Origin: Solanum dulcamara
Lineage: Eukaryota > Streptophyta > Magnoliopsida > Solanales > Solanaceae
Assembly (NCBI RefSeq): GCF_947179165.1
Contig: NC_077244.1
Location: 68,308,144-68,372,143 of the forward strand
Length of the DNA: 64,000 nt
Direction: 5' to 3'
The notes below the pieces were generated by a model, which did not search any database, was not told the DNA's origin, and saw only the letters and a program-made list of their open reading frames with translations. The position numbers and the translations under genes were made by a program. The first letter of the stretch is position 1; each line of letters starts with the position of its first letter. Shown piece by piece: positions 12,475 through 26,902 of this stretch.

Positions 12475-13470
12475 GGTATCGTTTGGTGTGATGGATAAGA
12501 GTAGTTAATAACGGAATAATTTTTGAGTGACCTTCAATTCCTTGTTTGGTTATAAAAGCTGGAATAACTTATCCCAGGATTAACAATTAGTACTGGGATA
12601 AGTTATCCCCCTGGATGGAATAATAATCTCAGGATAACTTATCATGCGATAAAGATGTAAAGTAACAAAAATAACCTCCTAAACTCTCCTATTTTTACAT
12701 TCATGTATATTAACATAATTATAAATACATTTATAATAACATTCATAACTTTAATTAATTGTTGTTTATGATAATATATTTTTCTATTAAAAAATTATAA
12801 TTTATAAATGCAATTTCTATTTATGAATATATTAGAAGTTGAATTTATTTTTCTAATTCTTATATTTATTTATATTTTGATTTCTCTTAAAATGTTCACT
12901 CCACTACTAAATTACATATTTTTAATTAAATAGTTTATTACTAACTTAAAAATTATATTTTATATATCAATTAAAATGTAGATAATTTTAATAATAAAAT
13001 TTCTTTTACTTTAATAAACTTAAAATGAAAGTTTTATTTTAAAGCTAAATAAGATGGAAGTTTTATTTTTAAGCTAAATAAGAAGAAAATTTTATTTTTA
13101 AGTTAAATAAGATGAAAAAGTAATTTAAAGCTATATAAGATGAAAGTTTTAGTTTTAAGTTAAATAAGATGAAAGTTTTATTTTAAAAACACGTGGCACA
13201 ATCCTGAAAATGCATAAATAAAAATATTTAAGTTAAATAAGATGAGAATTTTATATTTAGGAATGAATAACTAAAAGCTTGCAAAGAAAATATAAAAAAA
13301 TAATAAAATAAAGTGGATATTTTTGTAAACAAACAACTTATTCTTAGAAATTATGCAATGAATATAATTTTGAATATGATCAACCAAACAAGCAATAAAA
13401 ATTACTCTCAGCATAACTTATTACAACATAACTTATCGCAGCATAATTTGTATCCAAACCAAACTATTCC
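12475..13470. mobile_element. Tourist-like (PIF/Harbinger) element, about 1 kb
   Basis: Flanked by TTA at 12472-12474 and 13471-13473. The termini ggtatcgtttggt and, reversed, ggaatagtttggt are inverted. Inside, around 13020-13260, there are about seven diverged tandem copies of a ~35-base unit containing 'ttaaataagatgaaag'. No transposase frame is visible. Confidence 0.65.
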
Positions 13471-13476
13471 TTAGAT

Positions 13477-13976
13477 TAGGGGTGTCAAAATGAGCTCAAA
13501 TATAGGTAACTCGCCTAAACTTTTATGAGTTTGGCTCATTATTATTTGTATTGAGTTCAATTTCAACACATTCAAGTCTTAACTCATTTTTTTTCTTTCA
13601 ATTGAGCCAACTTAATCTTCAATTTCAACCCGTTTTAAGGCTCTTTATTTGCATTGGTATAATGTATGTTCTCATAATAAAGGTATGAATTACTATCTAT
13701 TTTATATCTTTTAGGATTAATCTATTCATTTGTAATTATTTTTTTTATTTTCTTGAGTTTAAATTCAAATTGTGGTTAGAAAAGGTAAATAATAATATGT
13801 TAAAATTATTGAGATTAAGCGGATCAAATTGGGCGGGTCATGACCCAGCCCGAATTTTAGCCCAACCCATTTGAGCCCAAAGTAAATTTGGGCGGGTCAT
13901 TGACCCAACCCGATTTTCATTTTAACCCATTTTAATATTCTCAATTCTAATCCAACCCACCCATTTGACAGTCCTA
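13477..13976. mobile_element. hAT-type non-autonomous element, 500 bp
   Basis: The termini read TAGGGGTGTCAAAATG and (reverse complement of the right end) TAGGACTGTCAAATGG. The 8-bp target duplications are ccttagat (13469-13476) and tcttagat (13977-13984), with one mismatch. The left duplication overlaps the right end of the Tourist-like element at 12475-13470, so this element inserted after it. Confidence 0.75.
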
Positions 13977-13984
13977 TCTTAGAT

Positions 13985-14960
13985 TATCAAAATGAGTTGA
14001 TATGATAAATGGACGGATTATTAATCACCACTTAAATATTATGTGGGCTGAAGCGAGTTGAGCTGAAATGAGCTAAAACACGAGTCATAATTCAACTTGT
14101 TCAATTCTTATTAATTTTGAGTTCAAGATTTTTTATTTTTTTTTATAATGTGTTTTAGTAATTACTAAAACATTGTTTCTTATATAATGACTTTATAAAA
14201 AATATCTTTTAAAAATAATTAGAGACCGCATATGATTGAGAGACTAATTTTTTTGAACAAAATTTAATTATTTCTGTTTTTAGATGCACCTTGCTAAAAT
14301 AGTGCAACCTTTCTGAACTAGTGCGGCTCTTTTGAAATAGTACTTCAATGGCTATATATACTATATGAATTCTCAAATATTCCTTGCGAATTTTTTGATC
14401 TTTCACTCTTCGTCTTCTTGCACTTTTAAAAAAAAAAATCGTGTAATTTACTGTTGTCGGCTAAATTTGCTATTGGTCAGAGTTTGTGATAATGTGTCAC
14501 TAGTGAGTAAATTGTATTATTCTGAAAAAATATTTCATTATTTCGAATACAGTGAGGGAATAATTTCTTAAAAAACACTGTTAAATCAATGGGCTCAACT
14601 TTTATCCAATCCAATATTTTGTTTAGTTCCCATTTTGTTGTTCTTTTGAATCCGATTTTATCATCATTTGTCTTGGTTGACAGACAAATTTTGAAGGTAG
14701 TAGTAAATTTACAAAAAAAAAAATTATTGTTAGTGGAGGAATCAATATGCAATAATTGAATACAAAAATGTATAATTATTAGGTAACATTAGATTCTTTT
14801 AACTACAATACGGTACTAGAATCTCAACTCTTTTTTTTTTTCTCTCTCTAATAAATGAAAAAATATAAAAAAGAACAGCTGGCAATGTACTATATTACAG
14901 CCGGCAATATATAATTTGACAGCAATAGGTGACGTGGATTCCCCAAACCGCCAATCAATC
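13985..14960. other. Intergenic and distal DUF1677 promoter
   Basis: About 14000-14110 repeats words of the hAT family at 13477 (tcaaaatgagttgatatg, gagctgaaatgagct), so it is probably a further fragment. The rest is unassigned, grading into a pyrimidine-rich leader. Confidence 0.4.
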
Positions 14961-15372
14961 ATTGAGCCTTCTCTTTTTGGCTAAAACCCCACCCCACTCT
15001 CCTCCGCCTCCTCACTACTTCCATATATGCTTCAAAATCTCTCCAAAAAAACCTCAAAAATATTTTTTTTTGTGGAGCACAAAAAATAATATCACTTTTG
15101 TCTCTTTTTCTTCACTTTGATTTTCTCTCTGTTTTTTGAGTCCATAAACTGATTGAGATTTGAGACATAGAAAAGAATTGAAGAGAATTTTTTGAAGTTT
15201 TCTGTGTTTTTTATTTTCTCTCTTTATGGATACGTATTGTGTTCATGAGGTAAAAAGCAAAGAGGAAGGCGAGTGGGAGAAAGAAAGATAGAAAAGGATT
15301 CCTTATAAGCAAAAGAAAAAGGAATAATTATAATTTCCAAAACTTCTCTGCATAAATTTATTGGTTATACTG

Positions 15373-15454
15373 GTAAGTGTATTGATTTTTGCATATAGAT
15401 TAGATGTAGGATTTTATAGATAAATGTAAAATTTATTGAAAATTTTGTTTCCAG
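15373..15454 (+). other. Probable 5'UTR intron of the DUF1677 gene
   Basis: A consensus donor gtaagt at 15373 and an acceptor tttccag ending at 15454 bracket 82 T-rich bases just upstream of the ATG at 15469. The upstream 15110-15240 stretch is CT-rich, as plant leaders often are. This is inferred from signals only. Confidence 0.55.
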
Positions 15455-15468
15455 ATTGAAGATTAGGG

Positions 15469-15987
15469 ATGTCGATAATCAGCGATGCAATTGTGATGAA
15501 TGCGGCTGAGGCACAAACAGTTAAAGCAAAACTTACAGCGCCGATTGATGTTGATTTCGCCAAATGCGACTGCTGTGGATTGACGGAGGAATGTACTCTG
15601 TCGTATATAGAAACAATCCGGCAGAGGTACCAAGGGAAGTGGATTTGTGGATTGTGTGCGGAGGCAATCAAGGACGAGATCATTCGATGTGAGATGTTGA
15701 TTACTGCGGAAGAGGCATTGAATCGTCACCTCAATTTCTGTAAGAGTTTCAGTTCGTCTAGCCCGCCATTGAATCCGACTGTTCACTTAATTGCTGCAAT
15801 GAGGCAGATTGTGAGGCGGAGTTTGGAATCTCCGAAATTGCTTAGGTCGATGTCTAGTAACCCGGCGGAGATTAGCGGAGAGATGAAGCATGCAGTGATT
15901 GTTAGATCGGAAAGTTGTATCCCTGCACTTTCTTTGGTGGATTCGAGTTCGTTTCATGCCATGGGATTGGATGGAGGTTGTGAATGA
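15469..15987 (+). CDS. DUF1677 family protein
   Basis: This 172-residue protein is encoded in one exon. Residues ~22-90 match the plant DUF1677 domain as I know it: FAKCDCCGLTEECT, then Y-I-x2-IR-x-RYQGKWICGLCAEA, then I-x-CE-x3-T-x-EEALNRH. The Cys residues (CDCC, C in EECT, CxxC) look like a metal-binding set, but this is unproven. The second half (Ser-rich, with LIAAMRQIVRRSL) resembles the usual tail of the family. The biochemical function of DUF1677 is unknown. The ATG is the first in frame and follows a probable leader intron. The length is typical and I see no defect. Confidence 0.9.
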   Translation: MSIISDAIVMNAAEAQTVKAKLTAPIDVDFAKCDCCGLTEECTLSYIETIRQRYQGKWICGLCAEAIKDEIIRCEMLITAEEALNRHLNFCKSFSSSSPPLNPTVHLIAAMRQIVRRSLESPKLLRSMSSNPAEISGEMKHAVIVRSESCIPALSLVDSSSFHAMGLDGGCE

Positions 15988-16237
15988 AACAAAACAGAGC
16001 AAATGGCAGTTTGTTTTATGGAATGGAATAGTACTTGCTCTAAGTTAACTGCTGGTCACGGTTTTCAATTGTAATATTTACTACTTGTCCAACAGATTTT
16101 GCAGTTTTGATTAGCTTTCCTTATGTATCTTGTAAATATTTATTTATGCGAAGCCGTCTTTTAGCTTACAAGTTATAATCTTGCCTCTCTTGAAATTTGT
16201 GTATCTCACTATGAATCTTGGTTCTAATGTATAAAGG

Positions 16238-16646
16238 AGTTGTGCCGATGCACCAATGAGGAGGTGTGAGAGATGGACATGGCACACTTTCGAGGATATG
16301 ATTTGAGGTTGATGCTTATGGTAGAAGTTTTGTAGGGAGCAGCATGTTGTAGCTCTTTTTTGTGGGAGAGACAGGGAGCTAGTGTTCTCTTCTCTTTTTC
16401 TCATTATTACTATTTAGTACTTGCCTAGTATCTTTTAGTTCGTTTTCTACTGTTACCTATTGATTCATTGACAGTGTTTATCTTTCTACTTTGCTCCTCT
16501 CTTTTTTCTAGCTTATTTTGCTAGCGTCGTCGTGCTAAAAGTCTACTGAAAACAACCACTCTACCCTGTAGCCAGGGTCTAGATCTGCATATATATTCTA
16601 CTCTCTCCTAACCTCATTTGTCAGACTAAACTGGGTATATTATTGT
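16238..16646 (+). mobile_element. Degraded RTE-type LINE 3' end
   Basis: Recognisable pieces of the family at 3481 and 7018, in the same order: 'gatgcaccaatgaggaggtg', 'agatggacatgg', a decayed 3' untranslated region with 'gaaaacaacc', then 'actgggtatattattgta' in place of a clean (TTG)n tail. It lies about 250 bases past the DUF1677 stop and may sit close to or inside its 3' flank. Confidence 0.6.
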
Positions 16647-17631
16647 ATTCTTTGTCCTACTAAAACACCTTTGCTGTTTCCAACTTCCTACCAGTTTGGT
16701 TCTCAGCTTGGGCCAGCTTCCTTTGTTGATCTGCATATATTGGGAGTTGGGACATTGGTTGTCTTCATATGGTAAATTAGTGAAGTACTGGAGTACCTAG
16801 GACGCTGGTTGTCATGCCTAAATTCTCTGGGACCAAAGAGAATCATTTTCCTGCTACTTCCAATATTAATTCGAAACAAGCATAGGTCAATGAGAATATA
16901 GGACATCTTGATAACCTACACATCACCTAAAACTGGTTTTTGGCCCATCCTTTTTTTTTCGGTCCTGATGGTCACCAAACTTTAATAGTAATTTTCTTCT
17001 ACTTTTTGTCACCATTATGTCACAGATGATCTCTGTTCTGGTCCTGGTTTCTTTACTTAAGCTCCATGAAACCGAAACAATTATAGTATTTACTTATAAC
17101 AATCACTACGACTCGATCACAAATTCGTTAAGATCAGCTATACTTATCCGTAAAAGAAGAAAAAAAAATCCCACTTCCGTTTTGCTTCATTTGCATCTAT
17201 TTCATTCAAATATAGTATACTTATCTAGAAAAGAGAAAAGTACGCGTGGTAATGAAGTATATCCTGTTTGGAGCTATGAAATAGTACTCATACAGCCTTG
17301 ATACTACGACTTGCTTTTCGATGTTGGTTGATTGACACAAGATTAGTATATTTAAGTTAGCTTAGCTTGACGAAGCCAGCAGTAAGGCAGAGCTTTTCCT
17401 ATTTAATTACTAAGAATAGTAACAAACGCTTTTGATGAAGTAGAGTAACCAAGGTTTGGTCTGTAGATACTTCAGCAGACGAGAGGTCGATAGACTCAAC
17501 TAATTTCACTTGCCAAAATTGGGCCGATGAGAAGTTGGCATTAGCTTGATTTGCGAAGCAGTCTGTAATAAGAACAATTACGCCAACAAGAATTCCTTGA
17601 ATAACTCAATATTAATTAGTTAGCGTAAAGA
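16647..17631. other. Intergenic, nothing recognised
   Basis: No coding region or clear repeat is supported here. Confidence 0.5.
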
Positions 17632-17633
17632 TA

Positions 17634-17853
17634 CTACCTCCGTCTCACAATAGATGGACACTTCCAAAAAAAATCATTAATACATAAAAGTATAAAAATA
17701 ACTAGTATTGAAAATTGTTTACATTTAAAAAATCATATTAATTGTAAGGGTAAAATAGAAAAAATTTAATTAATTCTATCTTGATTTAGTAAGTGATGAA
17801 ATAATATGGGATAAACATTTTTAATAAGATATCCATCTAATATGAGACGGAGT
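17634..17853. mobile_element. Stowaway MITE
   Basis: The left end is ctacctccgtctcacaat and the right end, reversed, is actccgtctcatatta. TA flanks both sides (17632-17633 and 17854-17855). Length is 220 bases. Confidence 0.75.
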
Positions 17854-17855
17854 TA

Positions 17856-19152
17856 TTATAACTTATGACTGATGTAAAGTACAGATGACAACCAGGGCAG
17901 GTTTTAAGGCTGTGTGGGATGGGTTGCAGTAAATTTTTTTAAAACTAATGCGGTTCAGTTTAAACTTAATTATGACTTTTTACAAGAGATATATAGCAAA
18001 TATAGTATATGCAAATATATATCACGATGAATTTATCGTTTTCTATTCAAATTGTATGTCCGGTTGAAAATTCTATTCAATATAGAAACATATTTTAGTG
18101 GATACTTATAGTTGAATCAATTTTTCGATTAACAAACGAATATCCTTTTGGTTGATTCTAATGGATTTACAAAGCGTTGTACTAAAAAAAAGAAATGACT
18201 TTTCATTTTTTACTTCATTTGGTTCCCCTTCCCAATTCACACATTACTAAGCCTAACAAATATTCCGTTCTTACCTAATTAAATAGAACATACATACATA
18301 CATACACAATTGGGAAAACACCATTGCTTTTGAATACTTTTTGTCAAAATCTTCGCTGGTTTATGCAAGTTTGCCCCTGCAACCGCCCCATCCTGCATCA
18401 TTTGTCATCCTAGAGGTAAGATTATTGATTTATAGTATATAGTAAAAATAACGTTTTAACTATACTCCTACTTATCAGCACTTCCTTCAATTGTTGCAAA
18501 AGAGAAGCATGTACAAAATGGTCGGGGTAAAGTTTTAATAACCGTAACTTTTTGACATCCAAGTTTAAAATATGGAGGATATTCATCTTGTGAAAGTAAA
18601 GCAAAGGGTTGGTGAAAAGAACATGAAAAATATGCAACTATGTATGTGGATGAAATTAGGAATATATTCATTGAAAAATGACAAATATAGATATGTTCAT
18701 CGGAAAGTTACTATTTTTTGTCTTATAAAGTGAGTTTTAACTCTTTTATGTATAGAGATAGTATACTACGTACTATTTAAAGTGTCCCTTCGAAGACATC
18801 CAAAAAATGATAAAATTGGGAAACTACAGAGAAGATTACTTTATCGAAGACAAAAATCAATAAAATGAATTCAAGTTTCCCCAAGAGTTAACATGGGGAT
18901 AATTTTTAAAAAATAAATAAAAACTACTGGCTAGTAGGACTTGCCACAATCATATGTAGGGGTGAAGTTCCAATTTAAAATTTATAAATTTATGATTTCT
19001 GCTTATCACAATCATATCACACTCAACACTTGCATGGGCATGGACAAAGTCATGGGTTGCGTGTATTATTGGAAATTAGAGAAGCTTCTTGCAAGAAACA
19101 AATAAGAGTTATAGACAATTTTAAGAGTTTAACGACTTATTTATTTATACAT
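17856..19152. other. Intergenic and distal subtilase promoter
   Basis: No gene. A (CATA)n run of about 5 units lies near 18291-18305. The final part is the subtilase promoter region. Confidence 0.45.
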
Positions 19153-19160
19153 TATAAAAA
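19153..19160 (+). promoter_or_regulatory. Candidate TATA box of the subtilase gene
   Basis: The motif tataaaaa lies about 150 bases before the ATG at 19306. Spacing and sequence are plausible, but the transcription start is not known. Confidence 0.4.
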
Positions 19161-19204
19161 TATGCCAAATTAATGGAGAGTAAATCAATCAATATCTTCA
19201 ACGT

Positions 19205-19220
19205 GGCCCATTAAGGCCCA
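19205..19220. promoter_or_regulatory. Pair of GGCCCA (site II-like) motifs
   Basis: Two ggccca words, 10 bases apart from start to start, lie 86-101 bases before the ATG. In plants the TGGGCY site II element binds TCP-type factors. Its position downstream of the TATA candidate is unusual, so the real start may lie elsewhere. Confidence 0.25.
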
Positions 19221-19305
19221 TCCAATTGGCTACTTCCACTTTCCTAATATATCTCATCCCGGCGACCCTTTGCCGATAAACTTTTCCTCCGTTAGACGGT
19301 TTACA

Positions 19306-21636
19306 ATGGCGAAAATCTTCGTTCTTTCTATCTTTTTCATTATCTCTTTCTGCCTTGCTCCGGTGACCATTTCCGTCCAATTCCATGGTCATGAAACCTT
19401 CATCATTCACGTTGCCAAATCCGACAAGCCCCATGTTTTTTCCACCCACTACCATTGGTATGCCTCCATCGTCCGATCTATTTCTCCGCTCTCTCAAAAC
19501 CCTTCTAAAATCCTCTATACCTATGAACGCGCCGCCGTGGGTTTCTCCGCCCGCCTTACCGCCGATCAGGCTGATCAGCTCCGCCGTGTTCCTGGGGTAA
19601 TCTCTGTCCTTCCTGACCAAGTGCGTTATCTCCACACCACCCATACTCCTACCTTCTTGGGACTTGCTGACTCCTTCGGCCTCTGGCCCAACTCCGACTA
19701 TGCCGATGAAGTTATTGTTGGGGTTCTGGATACGGGTATCTGGCCGGAGAGACCGAGTTTTTCCGACGAGGGTCTCTCTCCGGTTCCTTCAGGTTGGAAA
19801 GGGAAATGCATGACTGGACCGGGTTTTCCCGAAAGTTCATGTAATCGGAAAATCATTGGTGCTCGAATGTTTTACAAAGGGTATGAAGCTTCACAAGGCC
19901 CAATGGACGAATCAAAAGAATCGAAATCGCCGAGAGATACTGAAGGTCATGGAACACATACAGCATCAACTGCAGCTGGTTCTTTGGTGGCAAATGCTAG
20001 TTTTTACCAATATGCTAAAGGTGAAGCTAGAGGAATGGCTATAAAAGCAAGAATAGCTGCTTACAAGATTTGTTGGAAAAATGGTTGTTTTGATTCCGAT
20101 ATTCTGGCTGCAATGGATCAAGCTGTTGATGATGGTGTACATGTGATTTCACTTTCCGTCGGTGCTAATGGGTATGCTCCACATTACCTCCATGACTCCA
20201 TTGCAATTGGAGCTTTTGGTGCCTCCGAACATGGCGTCCTCGTCTCATGCTCAGCTGGAAATTCTGGTCCCGGCGCTTACACGGCAGTGAACATTGCCCC
20301 GTGGATTCTCACCGTTGGTGCTTCAACCATAGATCGAGAGTTCCCAGCAGATGTTATTCTAGGAGACAATAGAGTATTTGGTGGCGTTTCCTTGTACTTC
20401 GGCGATCCCTTGACTGATTCCAAATTGCCAGTGGTTTATTCCGGCGACTGTGGTAGCAAATACTGTTATCCAGGAGAGCTAGACCCTAAGAAAGTCGCCG
20501 GTAAAATTGTTCTGTGCGACAGGGGAGGCAACGCTAGAGTCGAGAAAGGGAGTGCGGTGAAGCTAGCTGGTGGGGTTGGGATGATACTCGCTAATTTAGC
20601 TGACTCCGGTGAAGAACTCGTTGCAGATTCACATCTTATTCCGGCGACAATGGTCGGTCAAAAAGCAGGAGACAAAATAAGAAAATACGTCAAGTCTGAT
20701 CCATCACCAACAGCTACGATCGTATTCAGAGGAACCGTCATCGGGAAATTACCAGCGGCGCCACGTGTAGCGGCGTTCTCAAGCCGAGGACCGAATCATT
20801 TAACGCCGGAGATTCTTAAACCGGATGTTATTGCACCCGGCGTCAACATTTTAGCCGGTTGGACCGGAGCTAATGGGCCAACCGATTTGGAAATTGACCC
20901 GAGAAGAGTAGAATTTAATATTGTTTCTGGGACTTCCATGTCGTGCCCTCACGTTAGTGGATTAGCTGCCTTACTTAAAGGGGCCCACCTTAAGTGGACC
21001 CCAGCAGCCATCAAGTCGGCTCTTATGACAACAGCTTATAATTTGGACAATTCAGGTAAGATATTTACTGATCTTGCCACTGGGGAAGAATCAACCCCTT
21101 TCGTTCATGGATTGGGGCATGTAGACCCGAACCGAGCATTGGATCCAGGTTTGGTCTACGATATTGAAACCAGCGATTACGTGAACTTCCTATGCACCAT
21201 TGGCTATGATGGCAACGACATTGCCCGGTTCGTAAGAGATTCTACTCGGGTGAATTGCAGTGAACGGAGTTTGGCTACTCCGGGAGACCTGAATTACCCG
21301 TCGTTCTCCGTTGTTTTTACTAGTGATAGTAAGAGAGTGGTGAAATATAAGCGAGTGGTGAAGAATGTAGGGAAAAATACAGATGCCGTGTATGAGGTGA
21401 AGGTGAATGCGCCTCCATCTGTGGAGGTGATAGTGTCACCGTCGAAGCTTGTTTTCAGCGAGGAAAAGTATAGTTTGTCGTATGAGATTAGCTTTACGAG
21501 TAGAAGAAGTGGAGGAGTGGAGATGTCGAAGGGGATTCAATCTGCATTTGGGTCGATTGAGTGGAGTGATGGGATTCACAGTGTGAGAAGTCCAATCGCA
21601 GTGCGTTGGCGATACCAATCTGCTGCGTCCATGTGA
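19306..21636 (+). CDS. Subtilisin-like serine protease, SBT1 type
   Basis: A 776-residue, intronless preproprotease. Its order is: signal peptide ~1-24; I9 propeptide ~31-110; mature enzyme probably from TTHTPTFLG at ~111; catalytic Asp142 (VLDTGIWPE), His215 (GHGTHTAS), oxyanion Asn319 (AGNSGPG) and Ser544 (GTSMSCPH). A PA-type insert lies at ~345-475, and a fibronectin-III-like C-terminal domain from ~665. All four key residues are present, so it should be active and secreted to the apoplast. It most resembles the Arabidopsis SBT1.4/At3g14067 group from memory. I take the ATG at 19306 (ttacaATGGCG, good context); the frame stays open 36 bases upstream but begins there with TTG. Lack of introns is usual in this subfamily. 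Confidence 0.97.
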   Translation: MAKIFVLSIFFIISFCLAPVTISVQFHGHETFIIHVAKSDKPHVFSTHYHWYASIVRSISPLSQNPSKILYTYERAAVGFSARLTADQADQLRRVPGVISVLPDQVRYLHTTHTPTFLGLADSFGLWPNSDYADEVIVGVLDTGIWPERPSFSDEGLSPVPSGWKGKCMTGPGFPESSCNRKIIGARMFYKGYEASQGPMDESKESKSPRDTEGHGTHTASTAAGSLVANASFYQYAKGEARGMAIKARIAAYKICWKNGCFDSDILAAMDQAVDDGVHVISLSVGANGYAPHYLHDSIAIGAFGASEHGVLVSCSAGNSGPGAYTAVNIAPWILTVGASTIDREFPADVILGDNRVFGGVSLYFGDPLTDSKLPVVYSGDCGSKYCYPGELDPKKVAGKIVLCDRGGNARVEKGSAVKLAGGVGMILANLADSGEELVADSHLIPATMVGQKAGDKIRKYVKSDPSPTATIVFRGTVIGKLPAAPRVAAFSSRGPNHLTPEILKPDVIAPGVNILAGWTGANGPTDLEIDPRRVEFNIVSGTSMSCPHVSGLAALLKGAHLKWTPAAIKSALMTTAYNLDNSGKIFTDLATGEESTPFVHGLGHVDPNRALDPGLVYDIETSDYVNFLCTIGYDGNDIARFVRDSTRVNCSERSLATPGDLNYPSFSVVFTSDSKRVVKYKRVVKNVGKNTDAVYEVKVNAPPSVEVIVSPSKLVFSEEKYSLSYEISFTSRRSGGVEMSKGIQSAFGSIEWSDGIHSVRSPIAVRWRYQSAASM

Positions 21637-22699
21637 GTAATGGCTGTTGTTGGATCATCATGACAATGTAGCTGAAGAACTATGCTTTATTGAAGACGAA
21701 TAAATTGGAATCATGGCATACTGGACGCGAGGAAATACCATTGAAGTTTCATTTGGTTTCACTTTCTTTCCTTTTTTTTTTCTTGTTTCGCATGTTTTTC
21801 AGATTGATGTACATATTAATGAAGCATGTCAAATTGTTCCAGAGTAATTGCCAAGCCTGGTACTGGACTTCATAAAGTGCAAATAAGTAGATCAGCTATA
21901 CGTGACTCTATCTTTAACAAAATTACTAATGCTGTAGTCTTAACATCCAACACAGCTAAATGAACAGAGCTGAGCAACATACAATTAAAGAGCAAGGAGT
22001 ACCTAAGTTAAAGAGGAGGAAAGAACGAGAATACCAGACCCTCCTAAAACACAATCATGGAGACGGGACAACAGTTTCTATAAATAACTTAGCACTATAA
22101 AGAATGAGGGAGACGGGACAAAGCAAGAAACATGTTATTATCTAGTCAAAGTAAAATGAACATGGCTGAAAAGAGCATGCCAATGGTTCTGATTGACATG
22201 GATGTCTTCTATTAACCCTTTCTTTACATGAAAGGATTGAATTATATAATCGAATGGAATCCAACACAAACACGACATGACTTCAACCTTATCTCACCCG
22301 GCCAGGATCAATAGCTGTTCAACCTCGGGAAGTTTTTGGTACTCATCATAACTTTTATATTTATTTATATATAGAACTCCAAATGAGGATATAACTTAGC
22401 ACTAGTATCTAGAATTTGCCCATTGGTATTTATCACCAATGGTAGGGTTTCCAAACAACATAATCAACAGCAAGACAGGTTTTACATTCACAGTAAAACA
22501 ATAACAGAAGTTCAAAATCACATCATATGTGCAATTTGAATACCAGCTTTCTAATAAATATCATCCCAATAAAAAGAAGTATCAGATTTGTAGTGCCACA
22601 CACAAAAAAGCACTGAAAATAGAGAGTTTCACTACTCTCTGAGTCATGTAATATAAGTGCCATAGAATGATCTTTCTCTGTTGCAATGTATTGAATCCT
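21637..22699. other. Convergent 3' flanks of subtilase and RBX1
   Basis: Contains a possible poly(A) signal aataaa at 21699-21704 for the subtilase. A short repeated word gagacgggacaa occurs at about 22052 and 22111. The right part is the likely 3' untranslated region of RBX1 on the - strand. No other gene was seen. Confidence 0.5.
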
Positions 22700-26788
<4,089 letters not shown>

Positions 26789-26845
26789 CGCTGAGAAATC
26801 AATCAAAAGAAGGTAAATCCAAAATTCTAGGGTTATCGATCGAAC

Positions 26846-26855
26846 TTATATAATA
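26846..26855 (-). promoter_or_regulatory. Candidate TATA box of RBX1
   Basis: On the - strand the word ttatataagt lies about 58 bases before the ATG. An aaccctag word, like a telo-box, lies between it and the ATG. Position is plausible; the start site is unknown. Confidence 0.35.
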
Positions 26856-26880
26856 AGAGAAATCAAAGTCGGTGGATGGA

Positions 26881-26902
26881 GTTATAGTGTCAACACTATA
26901 AC
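26881..26902. promoter_or_regulatory. Perfect 10-bp inverted repeat upstream of RBX1
   Basis: gttatagtgt and acactataac flank a 2-base spacer, about 95-115 bases upstream of the RBX1 ATG. It could be a protein-binding palindrome or chance. No known factor is assigned. Confidence 0.3.

Noticed and set aside
14929..15120. 63-codon frame upstream of the DUF1677 gene
   Set aside because: Pyrimidine-rich promoter/leader sequence giving Pro/Ser/Phe; no family match.
19270..19305. Longer subtilase N-terminus
   Set aside because: The frame is open but starts with TTG; the ATG at 19306 is in good context and begins a proper signal peptide.
19198..19644. 148-codon frame antisense to the subtilase
   Set aside because: Shadow of the strong GC-rich coding strand; no domain and no start context.
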